64,000 nucleotides of DNA from Onishia taeanensis (GCF_900100755.1 NZ_FNCI01000010.1:54746-118745), one strand, 5' to 3'. Numbered from the stretch's first letter, positions 8,818 to 17,977 are shown. Notes: a model not told the origin generated them from the letters alone. Made by a program: numbers and translations.

Positions 8818-9710
8818 TCAAGGTGTTCAAGGAAGGCGCTGACCTTTGAGGAGCGGAGCCGATTCTCGGGATAGATGGCGTGAATGCCCTGCAGAGTCGG
8901 TTCTCCGGCCGCTTCCCAGTCATCCAACACCGGCAACAGACGGCCGGCCTTCAGGTACTGCTGCAGCAACCAGGTGGGAAACAGCACGATGCCTTGGCCC
9001 TGCAAGGACGCCTCGACGAGGCTCTCGGCATTGTTGCTGCGAAGATTCCCCCGGACCTTGACGACCCGAAACGGCGTGTTGCTGGCGGCGCGAAAATACC
9101 ACGGCTGTAAGCCGCGAGTTCCCTTGTAGACAAGACAATTATGCGCGGGTAACTCATCTGGGCTCTGCGGCTCGCCATACGTGGCCAGATAGCCGGGCGC
9201 GGCGCAGGCCACAAAACGCTGGGTGGCGAGCTCACGAGCCACCAGGCTCGAATCTTCGAGGGCGCCGATACGAATGACGACATCTGCCCCTTCCTGCACC
9301 GGATCAACGAAGGCATCGGTCAATGTCAGCTCGACTTCGATGTCGGGATACCGCGCCTGGAAGCTTGCCAGCAGCGGCGCCACATGGAGACGCCCGAAGG
9401 CCACCGGAGCATTGACGCGCAAGAGCCCTTGCGGGTGGCTCGCGGCACCGCTGACCTGTTCGGACGCCATGTCCAGGTTCTCCAGCACCTCGCGAACCTG
9501 TTGGAGATATCCCTCGCCGACCTCGGTCAGCCTTACCGCTCGCGTATGCCGATACAGCAGACGTTGGCCGAGGGCCTTTTCGAGGCCGGCAATCCGCCGT
9601 GAGACCGACGATGCCGGTAGGCCGAAGTGGCGTGCCGCCTCGGCGAAGCTTCCCGAGGTGGCCACCCGGACGAAGAGTCGCAGCGCGATCAGGGTGACAG
9701 AGTTGCTCAT
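8796..9710 (-). CDS. LysR-family transcriptional regulator
   Basis: A 304-residue LysR protein of the AaeR/DsdC-like size class. The helix-turn-helix (SGSFAEAARHFGLPASSVSRRI) is at about residues 18-39, followed by the effector domain. ATG 9710 is preferred over in-frame upstream ATGs at 9731 and 9740 because MSNSV matches the usual family start. It is divergent from the two small transporter genes at 9798-10710 and probably controls them. The 3' end overlaps the MFS gene tail. Confidence 0.9.
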   Translation of the reverse strand: MSNSVTLIALRLFVRVATSGSFAEAARHFGLPASSVSRRIAGLEKALGQRLLYRHTRAVRLTEVGEGYLQQVREVLENLDMASEQVSGAASHPQGLLRVNAPVAFGRLHVAPLLASFQARYPDIEVELTLTDAFVDPVQEGADVVIRIGALEDSSLVARELATQRFVACAAPGYLATYGEPQSPDELPAHNCLVYKGTRGLQPWYFRAASNTPFRVVKVRGNLRSNNAESLVEASLQGQGIVLFPTWLLQQYLKAGRLLPVLDDWEAAGEPTLQGIHAIYPENRLRSSKVSAFLEHLDQSRITH

Positions 9711-9797
9711 ATCGCAATAAACCTTTGCCATAAACCGCAATTGTACCCCTTATAGCACAACAGTACTGTGGCGGCTTTTCACACCGAAGGAAACACG

Positions 9798-10229
9798 ATG
9801 CAGCAAATCGCCACACTCCTCTTCGTTCTATGTGCGGGTATGGGGCTATCGGTGGAGGCAGGCCTGCTCGGCCCCCTGGGCGAGCAGGTCGGGCACTTGT
9901 CGGCCACCCTGTCGATCTTCCTGGTCGGCGGGCTGCTGCTGACCCTCGCCATGGTCTTCATCGGGCGGCCGCCGCTGACCACGCTGTTCCAGCAACCGCG
10001 CTGGTTACTCACAGGCGGACTGCTGGGCCCCGTCTATGTGGTCGTGCTGACCATGACCACGCCCCTTGTCGGTGTCGGCATGACCATGGTCGGCATCCTG
10101 TGCGGGCAAATCGGCGCCAGTCTGATCATTGACCATTTTGGCCTGCTCGGCAGTGAACGCCGTGCCATCGACGGCTATCGCCTGCTGGCGTTGGCGCTGA
10201 TTTTTCTCGCACTCTGGTTGATCTACTAA
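9798..10229 (+). CDS. Small DMT transporter subunit, YdcZ (DUF606) family
   Basis: A 143-residue membrane protein with about five hydrophobic segments. The GxxxSVEAGLLGPLGEQVG start and the central GPVYVVVLTMTTPLVGVGMTM region are characteristic of the YdcZ family of half-size drug/metabolite transporters. GAAGG lies nine bases before the ATG. A paralogue begins eleven bases downstream, so the pair probably forms a heterodimer, as half-size transporters of this kind often do. Confidence 0.88.
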   Translation: MQQIATLLFVLCAGMGLSVEAGLLGPLGEQVGHLSATLSIFLVGGLLLTLAMVFIGRPPLTTLFQQPRWLLTGGLLGPVYVVVLTMTTPLVGVGMTMVGILCGQIGASLIIDHFGLLGSERRAIDGYRLLALALIFLALWLIY

Positions 10230-10239
10230 GGAGGTCAGG

Positions 10240-10710
10240 ATGATGCTCACTCTGGTATTCCCGCTGCTCTTGCTGGGGGGCGCCGTGCTCGCCGCGCAGT
10301 CCTCCGTCAACGGCCGCCTGGGCGCCAAGGTCGGGGTGCTGTCCAGCGCCTGGTTGACCTTCGTCATCGGCGCGGTCGTCACTTTCCTGCTGATGCTCTT
10401 CTTTGAACCAGCGCATTCCGCCACCCTGTTCAGCGTCCCCAAATGGCAGCTTACGGGGGCGCTATTTGGCGTGGTGTACATGCTGGCCATCGTTTTCGCC
10501 GTGCCGCGCGTGGGCACCGCTGCCGCTACTGTGGCGGTGATCTCCGGGCAGTTGATAATGAGCCTACTGGTCGATCATTTCGGCTGGCTCGACAACGACC
10601 GCCTGCCGCTGGACCCGTCACGCCTAGCTGCTATCGTGCTGCTGGCCGGGGCACTGTTCCTGATTTACCTGAGCAACGCCCAGCGCGAGCGTCAGACTGC
10701 CGGCGCCTGA
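10240..10710 (+). CDS. Small DMT transporter subunit, YdcZ (DUF606) family
   Basis: A 156-residue five-segment membrane protein, paralogous to the gene before it; both share the N-terminal SVxG(R/L)LG element and the C-terminal LIxxLxxDHFG motif. AAGGAGGT precedes the start by six bases, a strong ribosome binding site. The start could equally be the adjacent ATG at 10243. Likely partner subunit of the upstream gene product, co-transcribed with it and divergent from the LysR gene. Confidence 0.88.
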   Translation: MMLTLVFPLLLLGGAVLAAQSSVNGRLGAKVGVLSSAWLTFVIGAVVTFLLMLFFEPAHSATLFSVPKWQLTGALFGVVYMLAIVFAVPRVGTAAATVAVISGQLIMSLLVDHFGWLDNDRLPLDPSRLAAIVLLAGALFLIYLSNAQRERQTAGA

Positions 10711-10862
10711 CACTCACCCCAATGGCGCGCTGATCATTCTGAACGACCAGGGAGCCCTTGAACTGTCGGCGCGCCATCCCAAGGACATGAGTAGGCCAAT
10801 ACAAGGGCCGGGATGATTTAGCGGCCCGTCATTCATGGCAACATCACGACCTGGAGGTCACG

Positions 10863-11426
10863 ATGGCTCAGCAACTGAACGGAAAACGCGTCGCCATTCT
10901 CGCCACCAACGGTTTCGAGGAGTCGGAGCTGTCCTCGCCGAGAGCGGCACTGCAAAGCCAAGGCGTGGAGGTGCATGTCATCACCCCTGACGGCAATGGC
11001 ATTCGCGCCTGGGCCGAAACCGACTGGGGCGACACCTACGAAGCGGATAAACGCCTAGAAGACGTGCATCACGCGGAATACCACGGGCTGGTGCTACCAG
11101 GTGGCCTGTTCAACCCGGACACCCTGCGCCTCAACGAAAAGGCACTCGGCTTCGTCAGAGCCTTTTTCGAAGCCGGCAAGCCGGTGGCCGCCATCTGCCA
11201 TGCGCCCTGGATCTTGATCAACGCGGGCGTCGTCGAGGGTCGCCGGATGACTTCCGTTCCCTCGGTGGCCCAGGATCTGAAGAATGCCGGTGCCCACTGG
11301 TCGGACGAACCGGTGGTGGTCGACAGCGGCCTGGTCACCAGCCGCACGCCGGTTGACCTCGATGCCTTCAACGGCAAGCTGCTGGAGGAGCTGGCCGAAG
11401 GGCGCCATCGTCATCAGCACGCCTGA
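10863..11426 (+). CDS. DJ-1/PfpI family protein (YhbO-like)
   Basis: A 187-residue protein of the DJ-1/PfpI superfamily. The nucleophile elbow AAICHAPW places Cys112 next to His113, and an early Glu (E20) completes the usual active-site group. Members act as glyoxalases, deglycases or peptidases; E. coli YhbO is a stress-resistance member of similar length. The exact activity is not readable. GGAGG is eight bases upstream of the start, and a hairpin terminator follows at 11464. Confidence 0.9.
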   Translation: MAQQLNGKRVAILATNGFEESELSSPRAALQSQGVEVHVITPDGNGIRAWAETDWGDTYEADKRLEDVHHAEYHGLVLPGGLFNPDTLRLNEKALGFVRAFFEAGKPVAAICHAPWILINAGVVEGRRMTSVPSVAQDLKNAGAHWSDEPVVVDSGLVTSRTPVDLDAFNGKLLEELAEGRHRHQHA

Positions 11427-11463
11427 TTTCCCCTAATCCACTGCAAAAAGAGTTCACGTCTAC

Positions 11464-11494
11464 AAGCCCATCGCCGCCCCGGCGATGGGCTTTT
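11464..11494 (+). terminator. Rho-independent terminator
   Basis: A 13-bp perfect stem (11464-11476 with 11480-11492) and a CCC loop are followed by a short T-run. It ends the PfpI-like transcript. Confidence 0.88.
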
Positions 11495-11610
11495 CGCTGT
11501 CAGACTTTTGCAGGATAGCCCTGCACTTCGCATAATGAACCAAGCAACCCAACCGACTCGCCAATACCCCGTCAGTTCCCACCACGAGCGCGTGCTTATT
11601 CAAACCACTA

Positions 11611-12708
11611 GTGAGGCGCCCGTTGATCGCCCAATTGCTGCACTTCACGAAAAAACTGGTACGCCTGTTCACTCGGCCGATGAAAAGCGACAAGGGCCGC
11701 GGCGGCGTCATCGTTCAGCCCTATCGGGGCTATGGCTCCCACAAGGAAGCCTTCGTCATGGGGCGAGTCTTTCGTCAGCCAGGTACCGGCAGGCGCTGGG
11801 AAGAAGGCGGCACCACACGCGACCTTGTCGATGTGGCGCGACGCATCATTCGTCGCGGCGTGCGTGATGCACGCATCATCATGCGCCTTGGCGATGCCAA
11901 GACCATCGTTACTACCGATCGGGATGGCTACTTTTACGCCCATATCGATATCAATCATTCCTTGCCCACGGATCGGGTCTGGCATACAGCCAGCCTTGAG
12001 GTGCTCTCGGAAAAAGACGCCATCAGCACCCAGACGGACGTCTATATCCCGCCAACCAACGCCGACCTGATCGTGATCAGCGATATCGACGACACCGTGA
12101 TGTACACCGGCGTCGCCAACAAGCTAAAGATGCTCTACCGGCTGTTCATGGAAAAAGCGCAGCGCCGCACGGCCTTTCCCGGGGTCGCCGCCTTCTACCG
12201 GGCGCTCTACGGGGGAGTCGAAGGCAACCGCAAGCGTCCGATGCTCTACGTGTCGCGGGGCCCTTGGTGCATCTATGAAATGCTCGACCTGTTTTTCAAT
12301 CTCAACCGGATACCGGTGGGGCCCATCCTGTTCCTTCGCGAATGGGGGCTACGCCTTTCGCGCCCTTGGCCACGCAAGGCCGAAGATCACAAGTCGGACG
12401 TCATTCGCAACATGCTGTCGCTCTACGCCGACCTGCCGTTCATTCTCATCGGGGATAGCGGTCAGCGGGACCCCGAGGTCTACACCGAGATCGTCAAGGA
12501 GCACCCCGAGCGAGTGCTGGCGATATACATCCGCAAGGTGAAAGACGACCCCGAGCGCGATGCGGCCATCGAGCGATTGGCCGCCGAGGTCAGCCATACC
12601 GGCTGCACCCTGGTACTCGCCGATAGCAGCCTCAGCATGGCCGAGCATGCCAAGGCACAAGGCTATATCTCCGAGGAAGGGCTAGCCGCCGTTCGCGAAG
12701 ATCAATGA
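11611..12708 (+). CDS. App1-like phosphatase domain protein (DUF2183)
   Basis: A 365-residue protein with the APP1 catalytic domain. The DxDxT nucleophile motif (SDIDDTVMYTG) is near residue 153, a conserved YVSRGPW segment lies near 213, and GDSGQRDPE near 285. In yeast App1 this HAD-like fold is a magnesium-dependent phosphatidate phosphatase; bacterial members are uncharacterised. The N-terminal 130 residues form a beta-rich domain. The start is unsure: GTG 11611 gives the longest frame, but TTG 11623 has GAGG six bases upstream and may be the true start. Confidence 0.85.
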   Translation: MRRPLIAQLLHFTKKLVRLFTRPMKSDKGRGGVIVQPYRGYGSHKEAFVMGRVFRQPGTGRRWEEGGTTRDLVDVARRIIRRGVRDARIIMRLGDAKTIVTTDRDGYFYAHIDINHSLPTDRVWHTASLEVLSEKDAISTQTDVYIPPTNADLIVISDIDDTVMYTGVANKLKMLYRLFMEKAQRRTAFPGVAAFYRALYGGVEGNRKRPMLYVSRGPWCIYEMLDLFFNLNRIPVGPILFLREWGLRLSRPWPRKAEDHKSDVIRNMLSLYADLPFILIGDSGQRDPEVYTEIVKEHPERVLAIYIRKVKDDPERDAAIERLAAEVSHTGCTLVLADSSLSMAEHAKAQGYISEEGLAAVREDQ

Positions 12709-12846
12709 CGACGCAGCCGTTGTCGGCCGCCCGTTGCCATGCTGCCAAGGGTTCAGGCGCGTTGCGCCACCACTAAAATCTGATGCGTTCCTGAGGGGGA
12801 ATTGAAAGTGACGCTTAGCGATCTTGGCAAACGGCGCTTGGCCCAG

Positions 12847-13260
12847 TTAGCCAAACGTAGCGCTCAGGTCGGGCTTCATCGTCGGACAGTACCGAGCCAG
12901 CGCCCAAGCCAAGGCGATGCCCGCGAAGGTCAGGCCAACCGGCGACCAGCTGAACGCTACTCCGGAAGAGAAATACAGCAACAGAAAGAACACACCCATC
13001 ACACCACCACCCAGCATGCGGCCGAACTTCACGCCGGTGATAAAGACGCTTGCCAGCACGCCGGCACAGGGAATCAACAGGCTGGACAGGTCGATAACCA
13101 CGTCCCTGCCGCTTGCCGCGACGTTGGGCAACACCCAGCGTGCCACCGCCTCCCAGACGACCAGATAGAGAGCCGCCGGCGCAGCGAAGCCGCCCAGCAG
13201 GCGCAGCATGGTGCGGACAGTCTCGTCGTTACCGGGCGAGGAAGGTGGAGAGGTAGACAT
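12847..13260 (-). CDS. Small integral membrane protein of unknown function
   Basis: A 137-residue protein with four predicted transmembrane helices after a short Ser/Pro-rich N-terminus. ATG 13260 is chosen because AGGA lies eight bases upstream; an in-frame ATG nine bases earlier touches that sequence. I do not recognise a family. The neighbours (App1-like phosphatase, small anchored protein) give no functional hint. It is transcribed alone on the minus strand. Confidence 0.7.
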   Translation of the reverse strand: MSTSPPSSPGNDETVRTMLRLLGGFAAPAALYLVVWEAVARWVLPNVAASGRDVVIDLSSLLIPCAGVLASVFITGVKFGRMLGGGVMGVFFLLLYFSSGVAFSWSPVGLTFAGIALAWALARYCPTMKPDLSATFG

Positions 13261-13493
13261 TGGCGGCATCCTGAAGAGATTGAAAAGGCGCGATCAAGGT
13301 ACGCTTAGCAAGGTGACTCGCCGTGCGGCGCGGTCACAGAGCGTTATTGAATCATTGACGCTAGGTGATTGCACAGGCAAAGCATGCGCCTTACTCGCCT
13401 AACGGCGCCTATCATGACGAACCCTCAGGTAGGACAATCCGCCGCATAGCCGACGCTTGCCCGACATGCTGGATTCTCCATAAGATATTCGCC

Positions 13494-13829
13494 ATGACTA
13501 TTTCACGCCCGTTTCTACTCATGATCATCGTCCCTGTGCTCGGCATCATTGCACTCGCAGCGATGATCTTTGGCGGCCAGGCTCTGTCCGACGAAAGCCT
13601 CGACGGCGAAATCCAGCAGGCGCTGGCCACCTCTCTCGACACCTCGAGTGCGATCGAACTGCAGAACCTGCAAGAGGTGCAGTATGGCTATGGCATCTGC
13701 GGCGCCTACAAGACGGCAGACGGCGACGGCTTTGCGTCCTTTTTCTACGACACCAGCCGTAAGCGCCTCACCCTGGACGTGAACTCGCGCGAATACACCT
13801 CGAACTGTGGCCTGTCGGCTATCTGCTGA
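13494..13829 (+). CDS. Hypothetical membrane-anchored periplasmic protein
   Basis: A 111-residue protein. An N-terminal hydrophobic segment (residues 5-27) serves as an uncleaved anchor or signal, followed by a soluble domain with three cysteines, one near residue 66 and two close to the C-terminus, that could form a disulfide. The longer in-frame start at 13365 adds 43 residues with no family support. No weighty ribosome binding site is seen before ATG 13494. No family is recognised. Confidence 0.6.
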   Translation: MTISRPFLLMIIVPVLGIIALAAMIFGGQALSDESLDGEIQQALATSLDTSSAIELQNLQEVQYGYGICGAYKTADGDGFASFFYDTSRKRLTLDVNSREYTSNCGLSAIC

Positions 13830-13988
13830 TCAAGAAACAGGCACTCGACTCGACGATAGGCCAGAGCGCCTTGCCCGGCCCGCCCGACTGAATCTGCCAG
13901 TGGCCGATCTGGCATGGGGGCGAATATCCCTTCAAGCGCCGTGCCAGCTTGCCATGGCGTTGATATCACAACAGCGGAGAACATCCTG

Positions 13989-14459
13989 ATGGCGAACAAA
14001 CTGAGAACCGGCGCGATGACGCGAGCAGGTGGCAAGTGGGCCTGCGGGCTCTTGGCGCTCTTGCTGTCAGGCGGCGTGGCACAGGCACAAGACCTTTCCC
14101 TCGAGAATGCCCGAATCAGTCTTCTGCCGGGTGATATGCCGGGTGCCGGCTACTTCAGCCTGCAAAACGACGGCGCTGAAGACGTCACTCTGGTGGGGGC
14201 TCAAAGCGATGCCTTCGAGAATACCGAGATCCACATGAGCATGGAAAAGGACGGCATGGCCAGCATGCACGCCGTGCCGGAAATCGACATTGCCGCCGGA
14301 CAACGCTTCGAGTTTGCACCGAAAGGCTATCACCTCATGTTCATGCATCGCGCCGCGCCGCTGGAAGTGGGTGATGATGTCGAGGTGGTGCTGCACTTCG
14401 CCGACGGCCAGCAGTTGCCTGCCACCTTCGAGGTCGTTTCGCCCACGGCCATGCACTGA
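13989..14459 (+). CDS. Periplasmic copper chaperone PCu(A)C
   Basis: A 156-residue protein with a signal peptide (hydrophobic 19-33, AQA cleavage site) and a PCu(A)C domain. The copper ligands appear as the His/Met set H82, M93, H115 and M117. The family carries Cu(I) in the periplasm and delivers it to the CuA centre of cytochrome c oxidases. The next gene, SCO1-like, starts 21 bases downstream and is the usual partner. The quinol oxidase genes in this window encode a subunit II without CuA, so the client is presumably an aa3 or caa3 oxidase elsewhere. Confidence 0.92.
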   Translation: MANKLRTGAMTRAGGKWACGLLALLLSGGVAQAQDLSLENARISLLPGDMPGAGYFSLQNDGAEDVTLVGAQSDAFENTEIHMSMEKDGMASMHAVPEIDIAAGQRFEFAPKGYHLMFMHRAAPLEVGDDVEVVLHFADGQQLPATFEVVSPTAMH

Positions 14460-14480
14460 TCACCGCTCAGGAGTCTCCCG

Positions 14481-15059
14481 ATGCTCAAGTGGCTTTCGCC
14501 GATCATCCTGTCAGCGCTACTGGCGGGGTGTGAAGACCCGAACTGGCACACCTCGGACATCTCCGACATCATGCCGGATCTTGATTTGAGCCTGGTGGAC
14601 GAAAACGGTGAGCAGGTCGAAGAAGACGCCTACACCGGTAAGACTACCCTGCTCTACTTCGGCTATACGCACTGTCCGGATGTCTGCCCGACTTCCCTGG
14701 CGCGGATGACGGCTGCCATCAAGAAGCTGGATGAATCCGCTCGCGACGATATCCAGGTGCTGTTCGTGTCCGTGGACCCAGAGCGCGATACCCCAGCGCG
14801 GCTACGCCAATACACCGACGTATTCGGCCCTCAGTTCATCGGCCTGACCGGCAACACCGAACAGCTCGATGAGTTGACCAACCGCTACCGGGTCAGCTAC
14901 GGCTACGGCGACAAGGACGCAAACGGCAACTATGACGTCTCGCACTCCAGCGGCATTTTCGTCTTCAACGCGCAAGGCGACGCGCGGCTGCTGATGCGCA
15001 ACAGCGACCCGATTCCTTCGATGGTTAGTGACCTCAAGCGCCTGATGGCGCGGGGCTAG
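14481..15059 (+). CDS. SCO1/SenC/PrrC copper-metallochaperone lipoprotein
   Basis: A 192-residue lipoprotein: lipobox LAGC with C17, then a thioredoxin-like SCO fold. The copper ligands are C65 and C69 (CPDVC) and H155 (in VSHSSG). SCO proteins insert copper into the CuA site of cytochrome oxidase or reduce its cysteines. Co-transcription with the upstream PCu(A)C gene is likely from the 21-bp gap. GGAG precedes the start. Confidence 0.94.
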   Translation: MLKWLSPIILSALLAGCEDPNWHTSDISDIMPDLDLSLVDENGEQVEEDAYTGKTTLLYFGYTHCPDVCPTSLARMTAAIKKLDESARDDIQVLFVSVDPERDTPARLRQYTDVFGPQFIGLTGNTEQLDELTNRYRVSYGYGDKDANGNYDVSHSSGIFVFNAQGDARLLMRNSDPIPSMVSDLKRLMARG

Positions 15060-15130
15060 GCGGGGCCGCCTTAGGTCGCCGCATCGCTTTGGTCGAACAC
15101 GTCTTCCGTTAGCCCCCTATCGGTCGTAAC

Positions 15131-15163
15131 CTGCATCCTCGCTTCGCCAATGCAAGGATGCAG
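15131..15163 (+). promoter_or_regulatory. Inverted repeat covering the EamA gene's ribosome binding site
   Basis: CTGCATCCT (15131-15139) pairs exactly with AGGATGCAG (15155-15163), which contains the ribosome binding site of the gene starting at 15165. In RNA this would form a hairpin with a 15-base loop that hides the site. Whether it is regulatory is unknown. Confidence 0.4.
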
Positions 15164-15164
15164 G

Positions 15165-16055
15165 ATGACACCCGCCGATACGCTTCGCCTCATCATTCTC
15201 TCCAGCCTGTGGGGCATGTCGTTCATCTTCATGCGGGTGGCCGTGCCGGAATTCGGTCCGGTGCCTTTGATCCTGGTGCGAATGGGCGTGGGTGCCCTGC
15301 TGTTGGTTCCCCTGCTGCTCGGCGTGGGCTACCTGAGGCTGGTATGGGACAACAAAGGCCGCCTGCTATTGCTGGGGCTTGTGAACCATGTGCTGCCCTT
15401 CTGCCTGCTGGCCCTGGCCACGACCCGGCTGGAGGCAGGCTTCACCTCTTTGATCAACGCCACCACGCCCATCTTCACCGCCTTGCTGGGCGCGCTGTTC
15501 TTCACCACACCCGTACAGCGTCAGCAATACCTCGGCCTGGCCCTGGCCTTTTTCGGGGTTTACGTACTCTCGGCGAACCGGCTGGATTTCGCCCTGGGCG
15601 GCGACGGCTGGTTCATTCTCTCGGCCTTGGGGGCGACCTTCTGCTATGGCATCGCCACCAACTATTCGAAGACCTATCTGTCGCACCTTCCTGTGCGCGT
15701 GCTGGCGGCGGGCAGTACCGCCATGTCGGCGCTGATACTGCTGGTGCCGGGGCTGCTGCTGTGGCCGGCGGAGCCGATCAGCGCCGTGGCCTGGGGCAAC
15801 GGCCTGGCACTGGCGGCCTTCAGCACCACGCTTGCCTTCCTGTTGTATTTCGGCCTGCTCTCGAGTGCCGGGGCCACCGCGACGTCGACCGTCACCTTCC
15901 TGGTACCGGTCAGTGCGCTGCTATGGGGCTATCTGCTGCTGGACGAGGTGCTCAGCCTGCAAATACTGGTCGGCATGGCGATCACGCTGATCGGCACTGC
16001 CATTGCGACGCGAATGATCCGCTGGAAGCGCGCCGCGACCCCGCAAAAGCCGTGA
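15165..16055 (+). CDS. EamA-family (DMT) transporter
   Basis: A 296-residue protein with ten predicted transmembrane segments and two EamA repeats (about 3-134 and 146-285), the layout of RhtA/PecM-type exporters of amino acids and small metabolites. The substrate is unknown. ATG 15165 follows AAGGATGCAGG; an in-frame ATG at 15150 would place the start inside the inverted repeat at 15131-15163. Faces the fatty-acid gene block convergently, separated by the terminator at 16093. Confidence 0.9.
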   Translation: MTPADTLRLIILSSLWGMSFIFMRVAVPEFGPVPLILVRMGVGALLLVPLLLGVGYLRLVWDNKGRLLLLGLVNHVLPFCLLALATTRLEAGFTSLINATTPIFTALLGALFFTTPVQRQQYLGLALAFFGVYVLSANRLDFALGGDGWFILSALGATFCYGIATNYSKTYLSHLPVRVLAAGSTAMSALILLVPGLLLWPAEPISAVAWGNGLALAAFSTTLAFLLYFGLLSSAGATATSTVTFLVPVSALLWGYLLLDEVLSLQILVGMAITLIGTAIATRMIRWKRAATPQKP

Positions 16056-16092
16056 CCGACAGCGGCCTGGCCAGCACAACGCTCAGAACATG

Positions 16093-16125
16093 AAAAACGG
16101 CCGTGGCGGCATCACCACGGCCGTT
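16093..16125 (-). terminator. Rho-independent terminator of the enoyl-CoA hydratase gene
   Basis: An 11-bp stem (16096-16106 with 16115-16125) with an eight-base loop. Read on the minus strand it is followed by five T residues, so it ends leftward transcription. Confidence 0.85.
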
Positions 16126-16160
16126 AACGATGGCAGAGAAGCGTGCTGACTAGGCTTTGC

Positions 16161-16934
16161 CTAGAAACTTGGCTTGCGCTTCTCAAGGAAGGCGCTCATC
16201 CCCTCGCTCTGCTCGCTGCCGGCAAAGCTCAGCGCAAACAGGCTGGTTTCCAGAGCCAGCGCGCTGTCGAGATCCTGATCCATACCGTCATGCACGGCCT
16301 GCTTGGCACTGCGAACGGCCTGCGGGCCGTTGCCACCGAGCTGCTTGGCCAGTGTCTCGGCGTATTGCTCGAGCTCGGCCTGGAACATCACCTGATTGAC
16401 CAGGCCGATACGCAGAGCCTCCTGAGCATCAATCTTGCGCCCGGTGGTCACCAGATCCAGGGCCATGGCGGGTCCCACCCGACGCGGCAGGCGCTGGGTG
16501 CCGCCGAAGCCGGGAATCACGCCGAGCAACACTTCGGGTTGGCCGAACACGGCATTGTCGCTGGCCACCGCCCAGTCGCAGGCCAGCGCCAGCTCGCAGC
16601 CGCCCCCCAGGCAGAAACCGTTGACCAAGGCGACTACCGGCACCGGCAAGCGCTCCAGACGCTTGATAGTGGTCAACGCTTGGCTGGCGAAGGCGCGCGC
16701 CTCATCGGGGGTCTTGTCGCGCATTTCGGCGATGTCGGCACCAGCCACAAAAGCCTTCTCGCCTTCGCCGGTGATCAGTACCGCCCGCAGGTCATCGCGA
16801 GACTCCAAATCATCGAGGATGCTGGCAAGCTCGCTGAGCAAGGCGGAGTTAAGGGCATTGAGGGCCTTGGGGCGGTTCATGGTCAGGCGAGCGATACCGG
16901 CGTCGATGGCCAGATGGATCGGTGCGTCGTTCAT
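16161..16934 (-). CDS. Enoyl-CoA hydratase/isomerase family protein
   Basis: A 257-residue crotonase-fold protein. The oxyanion-hole segments ([10 protein letters not shown] near 65 and [15 protein letters not shown] near 105) and both catalytic glutamates are at the positions of true enoyl-CoA hydratases (the GGCE and PEV glutamates). It should hydrate short-chain trans-2-enoyl-CoA to L-3-hydroxyacyl-CoA. ATG 16934 has AGGAG five bases upstream. The upstream minus-strand gene encodes a matching 3-hydroxyacyl-CoA dehydrogenase, giving consecutive beta-oxidation steps. Confidence 0.93.
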   Translation of the reverse strand: MNDAPIHLAIDAGIARLTMNRPKALNALNSALLSELASILDDLESRDDLRAVLITGEGEKAFVAGADIAEMRDKTPDEARAFASQALTTIKRLERLPVPVVALVNGFCLGGGCELALACDWAVASDNAVFGQPEVLLGVIPGFGGTQRLPRRVGPAMALDLVTTGRKIDAQEALRIGLVNQVMFQAELEQYAETLAKQLGGNGPQAVRSAKQAVHDGMDQDLDSALALETSLFALSFAGSEQSEGMSAFLEKRKPSF

Positions 16935-17128
16935 GATGACTCCTGTGTGCTGGGACTCGCCCCCGGACACCGAGGGCCGATGCTTGCCAACCTAGCAAGC
17001 GCTCGGTTGGCAAACGATTCCACCTTTGTCTTGGGCTAGTGCCTTGAACAAGCGAAACGTCGGCTACACTAGACCACCGCTTGCGCCGAGCCGACTTCGC
17101 GCGGCCCAGCAGCCGCGCGTCAGTAACC

Positions 17129-17977
17129 CTAGTCGTAGAGGTGGAAACCGCGGCCGCTCTTGCGGCCCAGATAACCCGCGGCCACCATCCGCTTGAGCAG
17201 CGGGCAGGGACGATACTTGGGATCGCCAAAGCCCTCCTGCAGCACCTCCATGATGGCCAGGCAGACATCCAGACCGATCAGGTCGGCGAGTTTCAGCGGG
17301 CCCATGGGGTGAGCGGCACCGAGCTGCATGGCCTCGTCGATGGCCTCTGGGCTGGCGGCGCCCTCCTGCACCAGGAAGGCGGCTTCGTTGATCATCGGCA
17401 CCAGCAGGCGGTTGACCGCAAATCCCGGAGAATCGGCGATGGCCACCGGCGTCTTGCCGAGCGCCTCGGTCAACTGCTCGATGCTGGCCACGGTGGCGTC
17501 ACTGGTCTGCTCGGCGCGAATCACCTCGACCAGCCCCAGCACCGGCACCGGGTTGAAGAAGTGCATGCCCACGACCCGCTCAGGGCGCTCGCAGACCGCC
17601 GCCAGACGCGTGAGCGACAGCGAGGAAGTGTTCGAGGCGAGAATCGCCTCAGCGTTCAGCTGACTCAGTTCGCTGAAGAGCTTCTCCTTGAGCGCCGGGT
17701 CTTCCGGTGCCGCTTCGATGATCACGTCGCGATCACTCAGGCTGTCGAGGCTAGTGGTCAAGGAAAGGTGCTCGAGCGCCGACTCACGGTCACCGGCGCT
17801 TAGCTTGTCTTTGTCGACCAGCCGGGTCAGGCCCTTGCCGATCTTCTCCTTGGCCTTTGCCAGGGCATCATCGCTGACATCGTAAAGCGTGACCTGGTGG
17901 TGACTGGTGATCAGCACCTGAGCGATGCCCTGGCCCATGGTACCGGCGCCGACGACGCCAATGCGGGAAATGCTCAT
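17129..17977 (-). CDS. 3-hydroxybutyryl-CoA dehydrogenase-like 3-hydroxyacyl-CoA dehydrogenase
   Basis: A 282-residue monofunctional dehydrogenase. The N-terminal NAD-binding motif GVVGAGTMGQGIAQV is followed by the substrate motif VVGMHFFNPVPVLGLVEVI, which holds the catalytic His-Glu dyad, and a helical C-terminal domain with a GRKSGRGFHLYD end. It oxidises L-3-hydroxyacyl-CoA with NAD+. It reads in the same direction as the hydratase gene, 194 bases away, so it may have its own promoter. Length and motifs match the PaaH/Hbd family. Confidence 0.94.
   Translation of the reverse strand: MSISRIGVVGAGTMGQGIAQVLITSHHQVTLYDVSDDALAKAKEKIGKGLTRLVDKDKLSAGDRESALEHLSLTTSLDSLSDRDVIIEAAPEDPALKEKLFSELSQLNAEAILASNTSSLSLTRLAAVCERPERVVGMHFFNPVPVLGLVEVIRAEQTSDATVASIEQLTEALGKTPVAIADSPGFAVNRLLVPMINEAAFLVQEGAASPEAIDEAMQLGAAHPMGPLKLADLIGLDVCLAIMEVLQEGFGDPKYRPCPLLKRMVAAGYLGRKSGRGFHLYD

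Noticed and set aside
13989..15059. PCu(A)C/SCO1 serving the cyo oxidase in this window
   Set aside because: CyoA lacks the CuA cysteines, so copper delivery to CuA must concern another oxidase.
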